Positions 24,455 through 35,924 of a stretch of DNA of 64,000 nt are shown here, piece by piece (position 1 is the stretch's first letter; each line of letters opens with the position of its first letter). A model generated the notes under the pieces. That model made no database searches. It was not told the DNA's origin and saw nothing but the letters and a program-made list of their open reading frames with translations. The position numbers and the translations under genes are program-made. This DNA is from Mesocentrotus franciscanus (lineage: Eukaryota > Echinodermata > Echinoidea > Camarodonta > Strongylocentrotidae). The stretch is taken from positions 54,773,271 to 54,837,270 of the forward strand of contig CP137666.1 in NCBI GenBank assembly GCA_037976565.1, written 5' to 3'.

Positions 24455-25320
24455 CTTTCTATTTCCCGAAATTTACATAGGGGTGTCAACTTGGAGGGGG
24501 TTATCAGGGTATAAGGTTAGGGGCACATGAAACCCTTTGCATTCTAAGGGAGGATGTCGAAATTCTAAATAAATAAATAAAAAGTGGGGAGGAGGGGAGG
24601 TGAAATATATTTCCTAGCTAGCAAAGGCGCACTAAATATTGTCATGGGAAGGGGTAAAATGCAACAATTTGGAGGACAGCTTAAAATTATTTAAAAAAAG
24701 GATATGTATATACATATTTTTTTCCAATTCAAATGTCTATTTAAAGGTATAGACCAGTTTTGGAAACGCCCCCTCTCAAAAAATGAAATGGAAGCTCTTA
24801 TTACCAATCATGTGAAAGAATATGTTTTTGACTGATACGTGATGATACAAATTTTGCCGGGAAACCGCCTACTAATTGATATATTTGGAAAATTATCATA
24901 TCGATCCGGCCTGGATAGATATCGCGAATGCACTTCAACATTGAACATTTGGGCATATATTTCTGCTTTTTGCAAATTTAGGTTGAAGTATTGCCATCTA
25001 AACCTCTGAAGGCAATATTTAAACAATATTGAATGGATATTTTGCACCCAAAACCCTTAAACCGCAATTTTACCTCTCCCGGTCTATATCTTTAACTTGG
25101 TGCCCTCTCGTTGCGTTCCCTTTTATTTATTTATTTTATTTTTAAATTTGTTCCGTGTCTAGTTTCAGTTGTGCCCTCCCTTTGAACAATTTTGTTAATA
25201 TCATATTTTTAAATATAATCTTAAATTTACATAGGGGTGTCAACTTGGAGGGGTAATCAGGGTACAAGGATAGGAGGCACAGGAAATTTGGAGGACAGCT
25301 TAAAATTTAAACAAAAGGAT
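24455..25320. repeat. Fragments of a dispersed repeat with ATAGGGGTGTCAACTTGGAG
   Basis: This word with following GATCAGGGTA- or TATCAGGGTA-like sequence occurs near 24478, 25233 and 27072, and a TTAAAATT..AAAAAGGATATGTATATAC block occurs near 24682 and 25298. The pieces look like partial copies of one unknown repeat. Confidence 0.5.
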
Positions 25321-25339
25321 ATGTATATACGTATTTTAT

Positions 25340-26240
25340 TCAATTAAAATGTCTTCTTTTCCCTCTTTTCTATTTTTCTTCCTCTATATTTTTTTCCCGG
25401 CCTTTCTCTCCTCTTTCTCTTTCCCTTCCCTTCCTTCTCTCTCTCTCTCTCTCTCTTTGCTGAGTGGGGGGAGGGGGGAGGAAGAGCCTTTCGTCCCCGA
25501 TCCACACCATGTTGGCTGGAAAAATCGCAACTGATCTCCCTACCTTTCTTCTTCCTCTTTTTCCCCTTGTTTCCCTTTCTCTCCTCTTTCCATTTCCATT
25601 TCCCTTTCCTTCCTTCTCTCTGTCTCTGTTAAGTTTGCTGGGAGGGGGGCAAGGGCGTTCGGCCCCCCCCGATCTACAGTTGTTTTGGCGGGATTAATCG
25701 CAACTGATCTCCCCTACGTTTCACCCTTTACTTTTCTTCCTCTTTTTTGTTCCCTTTTATCTCTTTTTTCCTTTTCCCTTCCTTATCCCTTTTTTTTGTC
25801 GGGGGCGGAAAGGGAGAGGCAAGGACATATTGCATACAGCAACAAAAAGAGAGAGAAGGAAGGTAAGGGAAAGAAAAAAGGACAAAAGAGGAAGAAGAAA
25901 AGAAAGAAGGGGATATCAGTTGCGATTTTCCCGCCAACAAATTGTGGATCTGGGGAGTGGGGGAGGCAAGGACATATTGCCCCCTCCAGATCCACAACTT
26001 GTTGGCGGGAAAATCGCAACTGATATCCCCTTTTTCTTTTCTTCTCCCTTTTTGTCCTTTTTCTTTCCCTTACCTTCCTTCTCTCTTTTTTTTTTTTGGG
26101 GGAGGCAACAGCCTGGGAGGCAAGGCCCTTTCGGCCCTCCCCCCGATCTCCTTCTTTTCTTCTTCCTCTTCTTTCTTTCCCCTTCTCTCCTCTTTCCCTT
26201 TCCCTTCTTTTCCTTCTCTCTCTCTCTCTCTCTGTTTTTT
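25340..26240. repeat. Polypyrimidine/polypurine blocks in opposed orientation
   Basis: Pyrimidine blocks at 25365-25460, 25520-25640 and 26030-26090 face purine blocks at about 25840-25915. Between them are GATCTCC or GATATCC words with TCGCAACTGAT and CCCGCCAAC in both orientations. These are the same modules as in the hAT-like elements at 11439 and 22247, here arranged as inverted copies. No protein is supported. Confidence 0.6.
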
Positions 26241-28078
26241 GACGGGAGGAGGCCCCGCTAGGGACAAGACGTAATAAAAAGTGAATTGACGGGCCAAGTC
26301 AGGCTATATAAGAAACTCCCCCATACACTTCTAGCTCCGTCCCGCGCCGCATATGTTTTGCTACATGTATGTTGGTTTTCAAAATTCTACCTAAAAATTG
26401 ATTTTCAGAGAGTAAAATGCTAGAATTTTCCCAACTATCGGAAGGAGGCCGTCCCCCGCTTGGGCGTTTCGTGCCCTCGAAAGGGTTCACCTCATGTAAT
26501 TTCTGTACCCCCCATCCTACTTACGGGCCTTTATTTATTGTTATTGTTTTTAATTTGTTCGGTGTCATTGATCCCTCCTTTTAAATAATTGTGTTAATAC
26601 GCCCCTAAATACATCCCTTTCTATTTCCTGAAATTCGCATTGTTTTTATTTTTTAAATTTATTTATAAGGTGTATTTTCATTTGTGCCCTCCCTTTGAAT
26701 AATGTTGTTAATATCAAATTTACACTAAAATGTTTATTTGTTGCCACCTCTCTTTAAATTTAACTGGTATTTTAATATTTTTCACTTTTTGATATCTTTT
26801 CAAGTTCCCCCTTCTAATTTTAATATAAAAACAAATCCTTTTTAACCCTTTTTTTAATACTCAAACGTCTATTTGAGTTGCCCCACTCTTTAAATTTATC
26901 TTTTATTTTGATATTTTCCTAATGAAATATCTAATCAAGTTGCCCCCGCTCCCGAATTTTTAATTATAAAATTAGTCCCTTTCAATCCCTTTTTAATTTC
27001 CTTTTAACCCCTTTCCTACTCCATTATTAAACCCTGAAACGCCACTCAATACATCCCTTTCTATTTCCCGAAATTTGCATAGGGGTGTCAACTTGGAGGG
27101 GGTGATCAGGGTATGAGGTTAGGGGAACAGGAAACCCTTGCATTCTAAAGGAGGATACCGACAATTAAAATAAATACTATGGGGGCGGAAATCGGATTCT
27201 ACTCGAATGTTGGCCCCTTCTCTTTAAATTTATCTTTTATTTCAATATTTTTCTTTCTTTAATATCTTTTCAAGTTGCCCCCACTCCTGATTTTTAAGTA
27301 CAAAAATAGGTCACATTCAACCCCTTTTAACTCACTTTAACTCCCTTTTAATCCTTTCCCTCTATTAAACCTCGAAACGCCCCTAAATACTTCGGTGAAA
27401 GAAGCCCCACTACCGTGCTGTCCGTCATGAAAATGCAAAGGATGGGGCCTTGTTCACGAGTATACAGTATAGTCGTGATACAGGCCCCATATGTCCGTGT
27501 TGTAGAACCGATGCAACGCCGTCACTTGGCGGGGCCTGTAGGAGACGCGTATAGTGTACTCGTCATACAGGCCCGCAACTGTATCACGAGTATCCCTGGA
27601 ACCGAATGGGCATACTCGTGATACATAACTTACTAGTAAGTTAAAAAAAACAAATATTGCCGAGCGATTAACGTGGTGGATATCGATAAATATTATGCAT
27701 GATCACCGATCTCTAGCTAGCCTAGCTATATAGAGTATAGAAATAAAGATCGGTTTGCGCGCACTGCATGTAATTTCTATGGGGTTTATGACATGCAACG
27801 AGGGGTATGATTGGTCAACATTAAACTAACGTTAGTGTGTTTTACTTACGGTACTAAATTAGATAGACAATTGCGTTAATGAAAACTAAAGAGCTTACGT
27901 AGGTAAAATAATGTTAAAAATGAGTATACGTTAGCTTTACATCATTTTAGTACCGTAACTGTTCACTAACGCAAACACTACTCTGCAAAATCATTGGATA
28001 CTAACTGTACGTTATTCTTTTCTTAGTGATTACGTTACTAGTTAAGTTTATGGCGGCGATGGCCTTCCATATCCATCC
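26241..28078. other. Intergenic DNA with repeat fragments
   Basis: Contains T-rich fragments with repeated GCCCCC and CCCTTT words, a piece near 26400 that is the inverse of 20285-20330 (GAGAGTAAAATGC), and a cluster of TCGTGATACAGGCC-like words at 27460-27620. No gene is supported. Confidence 0.4.
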
Positions 28079-28111
28079 GTACGTACGTACGTACATCCGT
28101 ACGTACGTACC
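28079..28111. repeat. (ACGT)n microsatellite
   Basis: Two short runs of the self-complementary tetramer ACGT separated by an ATCC. Confidence 0.8.
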
Positions 28112-28112
28112 G

Positions 28113-28870
28113 TTCTCGTGATCGCGTTATCTCAAGAACCAATTGATGGATTACCGCCAAACTAGGGTCATGTATGTATCTTGCAGAGCTAATGAAGTGA
28201 GTAGATTTTGGGGTCACGAGGTCCAAGGTCAAAGGTCACAGGGCCCATTATGTATGCAAAAATAGCTCGTGATCGCGTTATCTCAAGAACTGATTGATGG
28301 ATTACCGCCAAACTTGGGTCCTGTATGTATCTTGCAGAGCTAATGAAGTGATTAGATTTTGGGGTCACGAGGTCAAAGGTCAAAGGGCAGAGGGCTCATT
28401 ATGTATGCAAAAATAGCTCGTGATCACGTTATCTCAAGAACCGATTGATGGATTACCGCCAAACTTGGGTCATGTATGTATCTTGCAGAGCTAATGAACT
28501 GATTAGATTTTGGGGTCACGAGGTCAAAGGTCACAGGGCTCATTATGTATGCAAAAATAGCTCGTGATCATGTTATCTCAAGAACCGATTGATGGATTAC
28601 CGCCAAACTTGGGTCATGTATGTATCTTGCAGAGCTAATGAACTGATTAGATTTTGGGGTCACGAGGTCAAAGGTCACAGGGCTCATTATGTATGCAAAA
28701 TAGCTTGTGATCACGTTATCTCAAGAACCGATTGATGGATTACCGCCAAACTTGGGTCATGTATGTATCTTGCAGAGTCAATGAACTGATTAGATTTGGG
28801 GTCACGAGGTCAAAGGTCACAGGGCTCATTATGTATCTCAAAATAGCTCGTGATCGCGTTATCATTAGAA
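28113..28870. repeat. Tandem ~147-bp array with DR1 motifs
   Basis: Five units share CGTGATCGCGTTATCTCAAG, GATGGATTACCGCCAAACT, TGTATCTTGCAGAGCTAATG and GGGGTCACGAGGTCAAAGG. The array lies next to GGCGGAGGCAT at the inner right end of the 19704-30191 region. More units appear at 61411-61969. Confidence 0.9.
28226..28819 (+). promoter_or_regulatory. Five perfect DR1 nuclear-receptor motifs
   Basis: AGGTCAAAGGTCA, two AGGTCA half-sites spaced by one base, occurs at 28226-28238, 28370-28382, 28521-28533, 28665-28677 and 28807-28819. In most units GGGGTCACG precedes it, which adds a GGTCA two bases upstream (DR2 spacing). DR1 is the known target of RXR, HNF4 and COUP-TF receptors. Whether receptors bind here is not known. 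Confidence 0.45.
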
Positions 28871-28984
28871 CCAACAGATGGATTACAATCAAACTTGAAT
28901 TTTAAAAATTGCTTCCATTTTGGTTTGTAAAATTGCTCTATGGCGGAGGCATCATTTTCGACTGCGCGCAGTTGAAGTTCCATC

Positions 28985-30180
28985 TAGTTTTTATAGAATT
29001 CTATAGATTTTTTAATATAATTCTATAGACTTTTTTATATAATTCTATAGACTTTTTTTTTATATAATGATATACTTTTTTAAAAGTATTCTATAGAACT
29101 TTCTATAAACAATTTTATAGAATTCTATATGAATTTAATCTCTTTTCTATAAAACCTGGAATAGGATTCTATAGAAAATTTGATGTTTTTATAAACCATT
29201 TAAATTCTATAGAAATTAGGTTGCTTTGCTAAACGCTGAAATATGTAAATTAGGCAGGTTAATTTAACAGGCAAATCTAAATTCTCCCTAATCAATATTG
29301 GCGATTGTCCACCAATAGGTATATTCTAATCTCAATTGCATTAACTCCATCACAAAGAAGTCAAAGATCATTTGAAGTGAATTCAAGATTGACTTTGGTA
29401 AATGTATTGGCTCGTACACATATGTATAATAAACATACATGTTTTTTTTTGTTTAGTAATTGTAAAATCAATATATCTATTGCTAAAACGTCAATGTAAT
29501 TGAAACATATGATCAGACAAATAATCTATTGGTCAATAATTGCCGAAGGAAAATACAAATCACAAAATTGATGTGCATTGTCATAATTTGCTTAACAAAT
29601 CATGATAAATTCGAAATTTATCGATTTTCATTACTTGCCGGATAAAAGCACCATTTTTGGTACAGGGCTTCCTTAGGACCTACTAAACGATATTAGGCTA
29701 GGAGCCCCCGGCAAATATTTCAATTTAAGGGTGTGGGCGGGGGCGACTTTTTGGAGCCTCCAAATAATTTTATAACATTGATTTGTTGTTGTACAAATTA
29801 CAAAACTACAAATGCCATTTTTGGTACAGGGCTTCCTTAGGACCTATTGAACGATATTAGGTAGAAGCCCCGGCATAACTATTCATATAAGGGTGTGGGG
29901 CGGGGGCGTCGCCTCGTAGCGCCTTTTGGAATTAAGCTCTTCATATAGAAAAAAATCTATAGAATTCTATACAGGAAACCGATTTCTATAGACAACCTAA
30001 ACGCTGTATAGAGAAGCGCGGACTCCACTTTTAAAAATAAACGTTTTTATAGAAATTTAGATCTATAGAAAACTTATTCTATAGAATTCCATAGAGGAAA
30101 CTGATTTCTATAGACAACCTTAAAAATTCTATATAGAATCTGGAATGTTATAGAGTTCTATAGAATTCTATAAAACTTTT
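28985..30180. repeat. CTATAGAATT-rich sequence with a ~165-bp direct repeat
   Basis: Repeated TTCTATAGAATTCTATA words occupy 28985-29200 and 29940-30180. Between them, GGTACAGGGCTTCCTTAGGA and ACGATATTAGG..AAGGGTGTGGG occur twice in the same orientation (29655-29760 and 29820-29910). Confidence 0.65.
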
Positions 30181-30291
30181 TTGTAAGGGCCGGGTGCTTC
30201 TCCCTTATATCGTTGGATACTTACTTGGATACTTGGTTGATTGGCCCTCTTGTCATATGGGAAGGGCTCTCAGTTTTAGCCACAGTGGGTG

Positions 30292-30487
30292 TAGCCTATA
30301 ATCTAGGCGGAGTGCCGAGCTTTTTTCTTTGCTGTTAGACTAACCCTAAACAGAACGTCTGATACGGCGAGACTACGAACCGTGAGTCGCGACTCACGGT
30401 TCGTAGTCTCGCCGTATCAGACGTTCTGCTTAGGGTTAGTCTAGCAGCAAAGAAAAAAGCTCGGCACTCCGCCTAGATTATAGGCTA
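30292..30487. mobile_element. 196-bp near-perfect palindrome with 9-bp target duplication
   Basis: The 98-base arms, centred between 30389 and 30390, match with two mismatches as read. There is no loop. CAGTGGGTG abuts the left end (30283-30291) and the right end (30488-30496). Clean ends (TAGCCTATAATC and its inverse) plus a 9-bp duplication indicate transposition, with Mutator-like machinery the likeliest class. It has no coding capacity. Confidence 0.85.
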
Positions 30488-30496
30488 CAGTGGGTG

Positions 30497-31171
30497 CAGA
30501 CACTATGTTATGAGGTAAGCTGTTCCAGGGTTGGACCACTCGATTTGAGAAAAAGTGGCCAGCTATTTTTGTGCGGGTACGTCTTTGGAAAAGCTTTTTA
30601 GTATGACCTCTTGTTCTTTATTTGGAGCAGAGAAGAACTTTTCTGAATTATTCCTATATATGTCATGAAGATATTTGTAAGTATCTCTCAAGTCCGTCTT
30701 CTGTCTCCTCTCATGTAAGGCCCTTATAACTCAATGTTGAGTTTCCTGTCACATTTTTTTCAGCTCATAATGAGGCAACTATTTCATTATTCATTATTCA
30801 TTATTTGCAAGATTTCTTTATGTTAACCTTTTTACGAACATTTTTTTTTCTTTGCCTCAGAGGATTTATTAGGTATACATGGTTTACATTCAAAGATACA
30901 ATGATACTGTATAAATCAAACTTACATAATCACAAAGCATCATAATTGGCATAAAAAAGAATTGAAATAATTATTAACATAAAAATAATACTTTTTACGA
31001 ACACTTAATTCATTTTGTAGGTTCAACTTGTGTATTTCCATGAACCTCTCATTAATACACATTGTTAGTATATCTTGGTTATTTTCATGAATACAAACAT
31101 CAAATATTGTAAAAATAAACCATGCACACATATACATGCTATAAATCCAAATGGAACAGTACTTTTAATAG
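30497..31171. other. Intergenic DNA with nothing recognised
   Basis: AT-rich without gene-like signals. Confidence 0.4.
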
Positions 31172-34100
31172 TAACTAGCAGGACCCGTGGAAAATCCCCG
31201 GGATTCTAGGGAGGGTGGGAGGGGGTTGTAAATAGATATGTGCTATCAATTTTTTTAAAATAATTTTTTATTATAATTATTTTTATATTTCTTTAAAAGA
31301 TAATTTCTGTGCTAGATGATGTTATTTCTCTTCATTGTATAGGCCTACTTTTTATCATTTTATATTTTTGCAATGACGAACATCGTCATTGCCTTGTTTT
31401 TGTTCACGTTCTGCCCCATTAATATTCTTCTTCTTTTCCTGGTTCTTGTTTTCGTCAGGAAATCGCATTCGTTTTGCACGTAGTGCTTGTTATCACTAGT
31501 TATGCCCTTTCCTCATGTCCGTTTTCTTTCAAATTTGATAGGCATTCTCTCTAGCATCTCATCCAGGTCACTAAATTCTTCGATTTTCGAAATCACTCAT
31601 GCATAACCGTCCAGGCGCCATTTTGTCCGTTTCTGGTCCATTTTAAGGCCTTTCTTTCTTTCTTCATATCTTCACTATCCTAGATCCTACAAACTTCTAA
31701 CAAATTCCTCTAGATAGTCTAAGAGATGTTCTTTCATCTGCGACACATAATCTGACCTTCACAATGCCATCTTCGTACTCAAAATTCAAATCTGAAACCG
31801 ACTCCGTCAAAAATCTTTAAAATTCTTGAAAAATTGACCCCTAAAAATCTAAAACTGCCATAACTCTCTCATATAAATTCCGTTTTGCTTTTAAATCTTA
31901 CAGTTTGTTTATCTTATAATTGCACATGGCCATGCCAAATTTCACGCTCCAATGGCTATGCAAAAATTAATAGCGCCCTCTAAAGTTCTGGGAATTGGCT
32001 TTCTTACTGAGGCCGTATCTCCATCGTTTTTGGCCAAACCCATACACTTTCTTGGATTTAGATACTTGAAGATATGCCCTTTCCAGCCATATACAAAATT
32101 AAGTACCCTATAGTATAATGCTGACCAAATTGCCCTCCAAATTCGCCATTTTCAAGAAAATTCTGAAATAACTTCAACTTGCTCTAAAATGGCGATCCTT
32201 ATACCTACATTAATGAAACTTTGCAGACCTATGTACCCATATACGTGACAACTGTCTGCCAAGTTTGGTAAAATTCGATGACGTCAGCACAAAGTTATTG
32301 CCAAAAATGATGAATTTACTATGCATTACGTAATAGCGCGTTTAATGCGTGCAATACATTGCGCGCAGATGGCAATGGTGTCAAACTGACCGCAATGAAG
32401 TGCCCTTTTGAATGATACCAAGTATGGTATATGTTCACACAGAAAATTGTGAGTAAATCGCATTTGAACAAGGGTCACTATACGAATTCCGCTGAGTTTC
32501 CGCCAAGTTATAACACGTATCGGCTATGACGTCATTTTTTCAATCAGCTTTTCGCCCCCTGAATGTTCTTTTTTTTCCTTGAAAATTTGCAGTGACATTT
32601 CGAGTTGCAATACGCAGGGCACCTCGAGCCGGATTTTTGAAATTGGTCAAGGGGGCCATTTAAGACGCCATTTTGTCCTATAAATTTATTTTACATCACG
32701 TGTTTCGATAGGATTATCATAGAAAAAAAGAGAGCGGTTTACAATAACAACCATGAAATTCTCTTTCCAATGATACCAAATACGGCCCATAAAGAGACAT
32801 AAAGAGAGAAAAAATAACTATTTAAGTCCGGTCATAATACAGTTCCTGTACGTGTTCCGCCCATGCATTACACGCATTGTCTATGGGGCAAATCGGGTTC
32901 ACGCTTTTGGCCCCCAGAACGATCTTTATTTTTCTTGAAATTTTACAGGCACTTTGTAAGTAGCCAAATGCATAGCATCTCGAAGCCGGATTTTTAAAAT
33001 CGGTCAAGCATGACATTTTAGTCGCCATTTTGTCCTATAAATCTATTTTACATCACTTGTTTCGAAAAAACAGAGAGTGGTTTACACAATTCTTGAAATC
33101 TTGCAAGCGTAGTCTGAATGGTCATATGCAGAGCATCTCGAAGCCGGATTTTTAAAATCTGTCAATAGGGCCATTTTAAATGCCATTTCATACTCTGCAT
33201 AACTAGTCCGAAAGATGCTCTTTCGTTTGACACGTAAAAACATGGCGTCATTGCACGCATATCGTTCTGACACGATTGCATTTCTAGTATTCTTCTTCTG
33301 GTTTTCCTTAGTGTTCTCGTCAGGAAATCGCATTCGTTTTGCACGTAGTGCTTGTTATTCCTAGTTAGGTGCTTTCCCCATGTCCTTTTCCTTTCAAATT
33401 TCGGTGGCGTCATCTCTAGCATCTCATCCAGGTCACTACATTCTTCGATTTTCGAAATCACTCATGCATAACCGACCAGGCGCCATTTTGTTCGTTTCTG
33501 GTCCTTTTTAAGACCTTTCTTTCTTCGATCCTTCCTATCTCGACTATCCTAGATCCTACAAACTTCTAACAAATTCCTCTAGATAGTCTAAGAGATGTTC
33601 TTTTATCTGCGATGTATAACCTGACCTTCAAAATGCCATCTTCGTACTCCAAATTTAAATCTGAAACCGACTCCGTCAAAAATCTTTAAAATTCTTGAAA
33701 AATGGACCCCTAAAAATCTAAAAATTGCCATAACTTTCTTATACCTATTCCGTTTCCTCTCAATTTTTCGCAGTATCTTTGTCTCACAATTGCTCATAGC
33801 CATGCCAAATTTCACGCTCCAATGGCTATGCAAGAAATAAATAGCGCCCTCTAAAGTTCTGGGAATTGGCTTTATTTCTATGGCCGTATCTCTATTGTGT
33901 CTTGGCAAACCCGTACCCTTTTTTGGATTTAGATACTTGAAGATATGCCCTTTCCAGCCATATACAAAATTATATACCCTAACACCGACCAAATTTGAAA
34001 AAATTGCCATCCAAATTCACCATTTTCAAGAAAATTCCAAAATAACTTCAACTTGCTCTAAACTGGCGATCTTTATACCTACATCAATAAAACTTGGCAG

Positions 34101-34990
34101 ACATATGTATCCATATACGTGACAACTGTCTGCCAAGTTTGGTAAAATTTGATGACGTCAGCGCAAAGTTATCGCCAAAAATGATGAATTTACTATGCAT
34201 TACGTAATAGCGCGTTTAATGCGTGCAATACATTGCGCCCAGATGACAATGGTGTCAAACTGACTGCAATAAAGTGACCTTTCGAATGATACCAAACACG
34301 TTATATGTTATCACAGAAATATTTGAGTAAATTGCGTTTGAACAAGGGTCACTATACGAATTCTGCTGAGTTTCCGCCAAGTTATAACACGTATCGTCTA
34401 TGACGTCATTTTTTCAGACTGCTTTTCGCCCCCCTACCATCCTTTTTTGTCCTTGAAATTTTGCAAGCGTATTCTGGGTGGCCAAACGCAGGGCCTCTCG
34501 AAGCCGGATTTTTAAAATTCGTCAAGGGGGCTATGTTAGACGCCATTATATGCATGATTGTGTTTGTATGGGCGGCCGTTCGTGTCAAAGCACGCGTCGC
34601 CACATGTTCATCATGAACCAAATCCCATTGGTTTGCACGCAGTGATTGCGAGCCCTTTCTAGGTCCCTTCCTCTAATACAATTCCCTTCAAACTTTGTAG
34701 GCGTATAGTCTCTAGCATTCCTTCAAAGTCACTGAATTCTTTGTTCTCGGAAACCCTCATGCGTGACCGTCCAAGCGCCATTTTGTCCGTTTTGGGCCGT
34801 TTTGGTGGCCTTTCTTTCGCCCTACCTATCTCGCTATCATAGAAGCTACAGACTTCTTACAAATTGCTCTGAATAGTCCGAGAGCCGAGAGAAGGTCTTT
34901 CGTTTGACACGTAGAGACATGGCGTCATTGCACGCATATCGTTGTGACACGATTGCATTTCTAGTTTCTTCTTCTTTTCATTAATATTTT
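31172..34990. repeat. Long repeat with two to three direct units
   Basis: The left edge reads ACTAGCAGGACCCGTGGAAA, and the inverse of this edge appears at 37465-37492. Blocks such as AGGAAATCGCATTCGTTTTG, CATCTCATCCAGGTCACTA and GGCGCCATTTTGT occur in order at 31457, 33320 and, more diverged, 34620. The TTTACTATGCATTACGTAAT block occurs at 32307 and 34188. No transposase or structural protein was found, and the open frames lack domains. It looks like a large non-coding transposable element with internal duplication. Confidence 0.6.
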
Positions 34991-35351
34991 ACTCGTTAGA
35001 ATACCAACCTTTTGTTTGCTGTCCCATGTATCGTTTTGAATTTTAAAAAAATCTGAATCATGTAATAAAACTTGAAAATTGGAAGAAAACAGTGAAGTCA
35101 ATAATTTGTAATTAAAATTGATGCAGATATTTTGGATTTTACTTTCGTTTCACTTTCTTTATTTACGATTATTGTCGTCACTTCGTTCCTATTATTCTCA
35201 CTATCCCTTTCCCGGATCCTCACTCTCGTTATCTATACAAATATTGTTCTCACGCACTTCATTCCCATTATCATTTTGGTTATTTTCACACATTGCTAAG
35301 TTAATTTAGTCCTACAATGAAATAATATACAAATATACAAATAGGGGCCTA
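34991..35351. other. Intergenic DNA with nothing recognised
   Basis: AT-rich with no supported gene. Confidence 0.4.
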
Positions 35352-35522
35352 TACAATGACACTCGAAGTGACTCGAGGATCTAACTAAAACTATTCGCAT
35401 CGAAGGAACATCAAATCGTATTATATTCTCCCGAGGGCCATCGCAGCCCGAGAAAGAACATAGCACCATTGATGTTCCTGAGTGCGAATAGTTTTAGCTT
35501 GTTCCGAGAATGAGTCATTGTA
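35352..35522. mobile_element. 171-bp hairpin MITE
   Basis: Ends TACAATGAC and GTCATTGTA are exact inverses. Inner arms ACTAAAACTATTCGCA..AGGAACATCA and TGATGTTCCT..TGCGAATAGTTTTAG also pair. A TA at each end fits a TA-targeting element. Confidence 0.65.
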
Positions 35523-35924
35523 TATTTGTTTTATATCCCTTCCACCTGTAGGCCTATCATTCCTTGGACACTTCTGTAATAGCATGTACCGTACTCACAT
35601 TCACATCACATTCAATAAAGAAATAAAAGAAAACAACAATTGCACGGCTCAAACATGAAACATTGAAGGATCAAAATACACGCTATACAGGTACAGCAGT
35701 ACATTGCATGGAGTGAGCGCCGTGACTGGCCTGACACCGCAGGAGTTGCCCGTGCGGATGCGGAGGCATTTGAAATTACGTAAGCTCGCTGAATTTACCT
35801 TCTCTTCAGTTATATGGTCTCGATAATTACAATCTATTTGCGTTACTATTGTTGTGATTTTAATGTAGTTTTCATGAAAAGACCAATAAAGCAGAAGCTT
35901 GGACTATGATTATGTTGGCATGGT

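Larger units (their letters stand above)
19704..30191. mobile_element. Region bounded by inverted TTCTATAGAATTCTATA repeats
   Basis: The left boundary reads GGCCCCTTACAAAAAAAG then TTCTATAGAATTCTATA. The right boundary is its inverse, ending CTTTTTTGTAAGGGCC at 30191. Both are followed inwards by more CTATAGAATT-rich sequence and then by mirrored TATGCCTCCGC (19888) and GGCGGAGGCAT (28945) words. This could be one ~10.5-kb element with later insertions, or two facing copies of a smaller repeat. No transposase was seen inside. Confidence 0.4.

Noticed and set aside
27415..27621. Possible small gene with repeated Tyr-Ser-Val-Val-Ile-Gln-Ala words
   Set aside because: The repetition mirrors short inverted TCGTGATACAGGCC words in DNA; no further coding evidence.
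33603..34010. 135-codon minus-strand frame
   Set aside because: Lies within the long direct repeat at 31-35 kb and is not kept open in the other unit at 31.8-32.1 kb.
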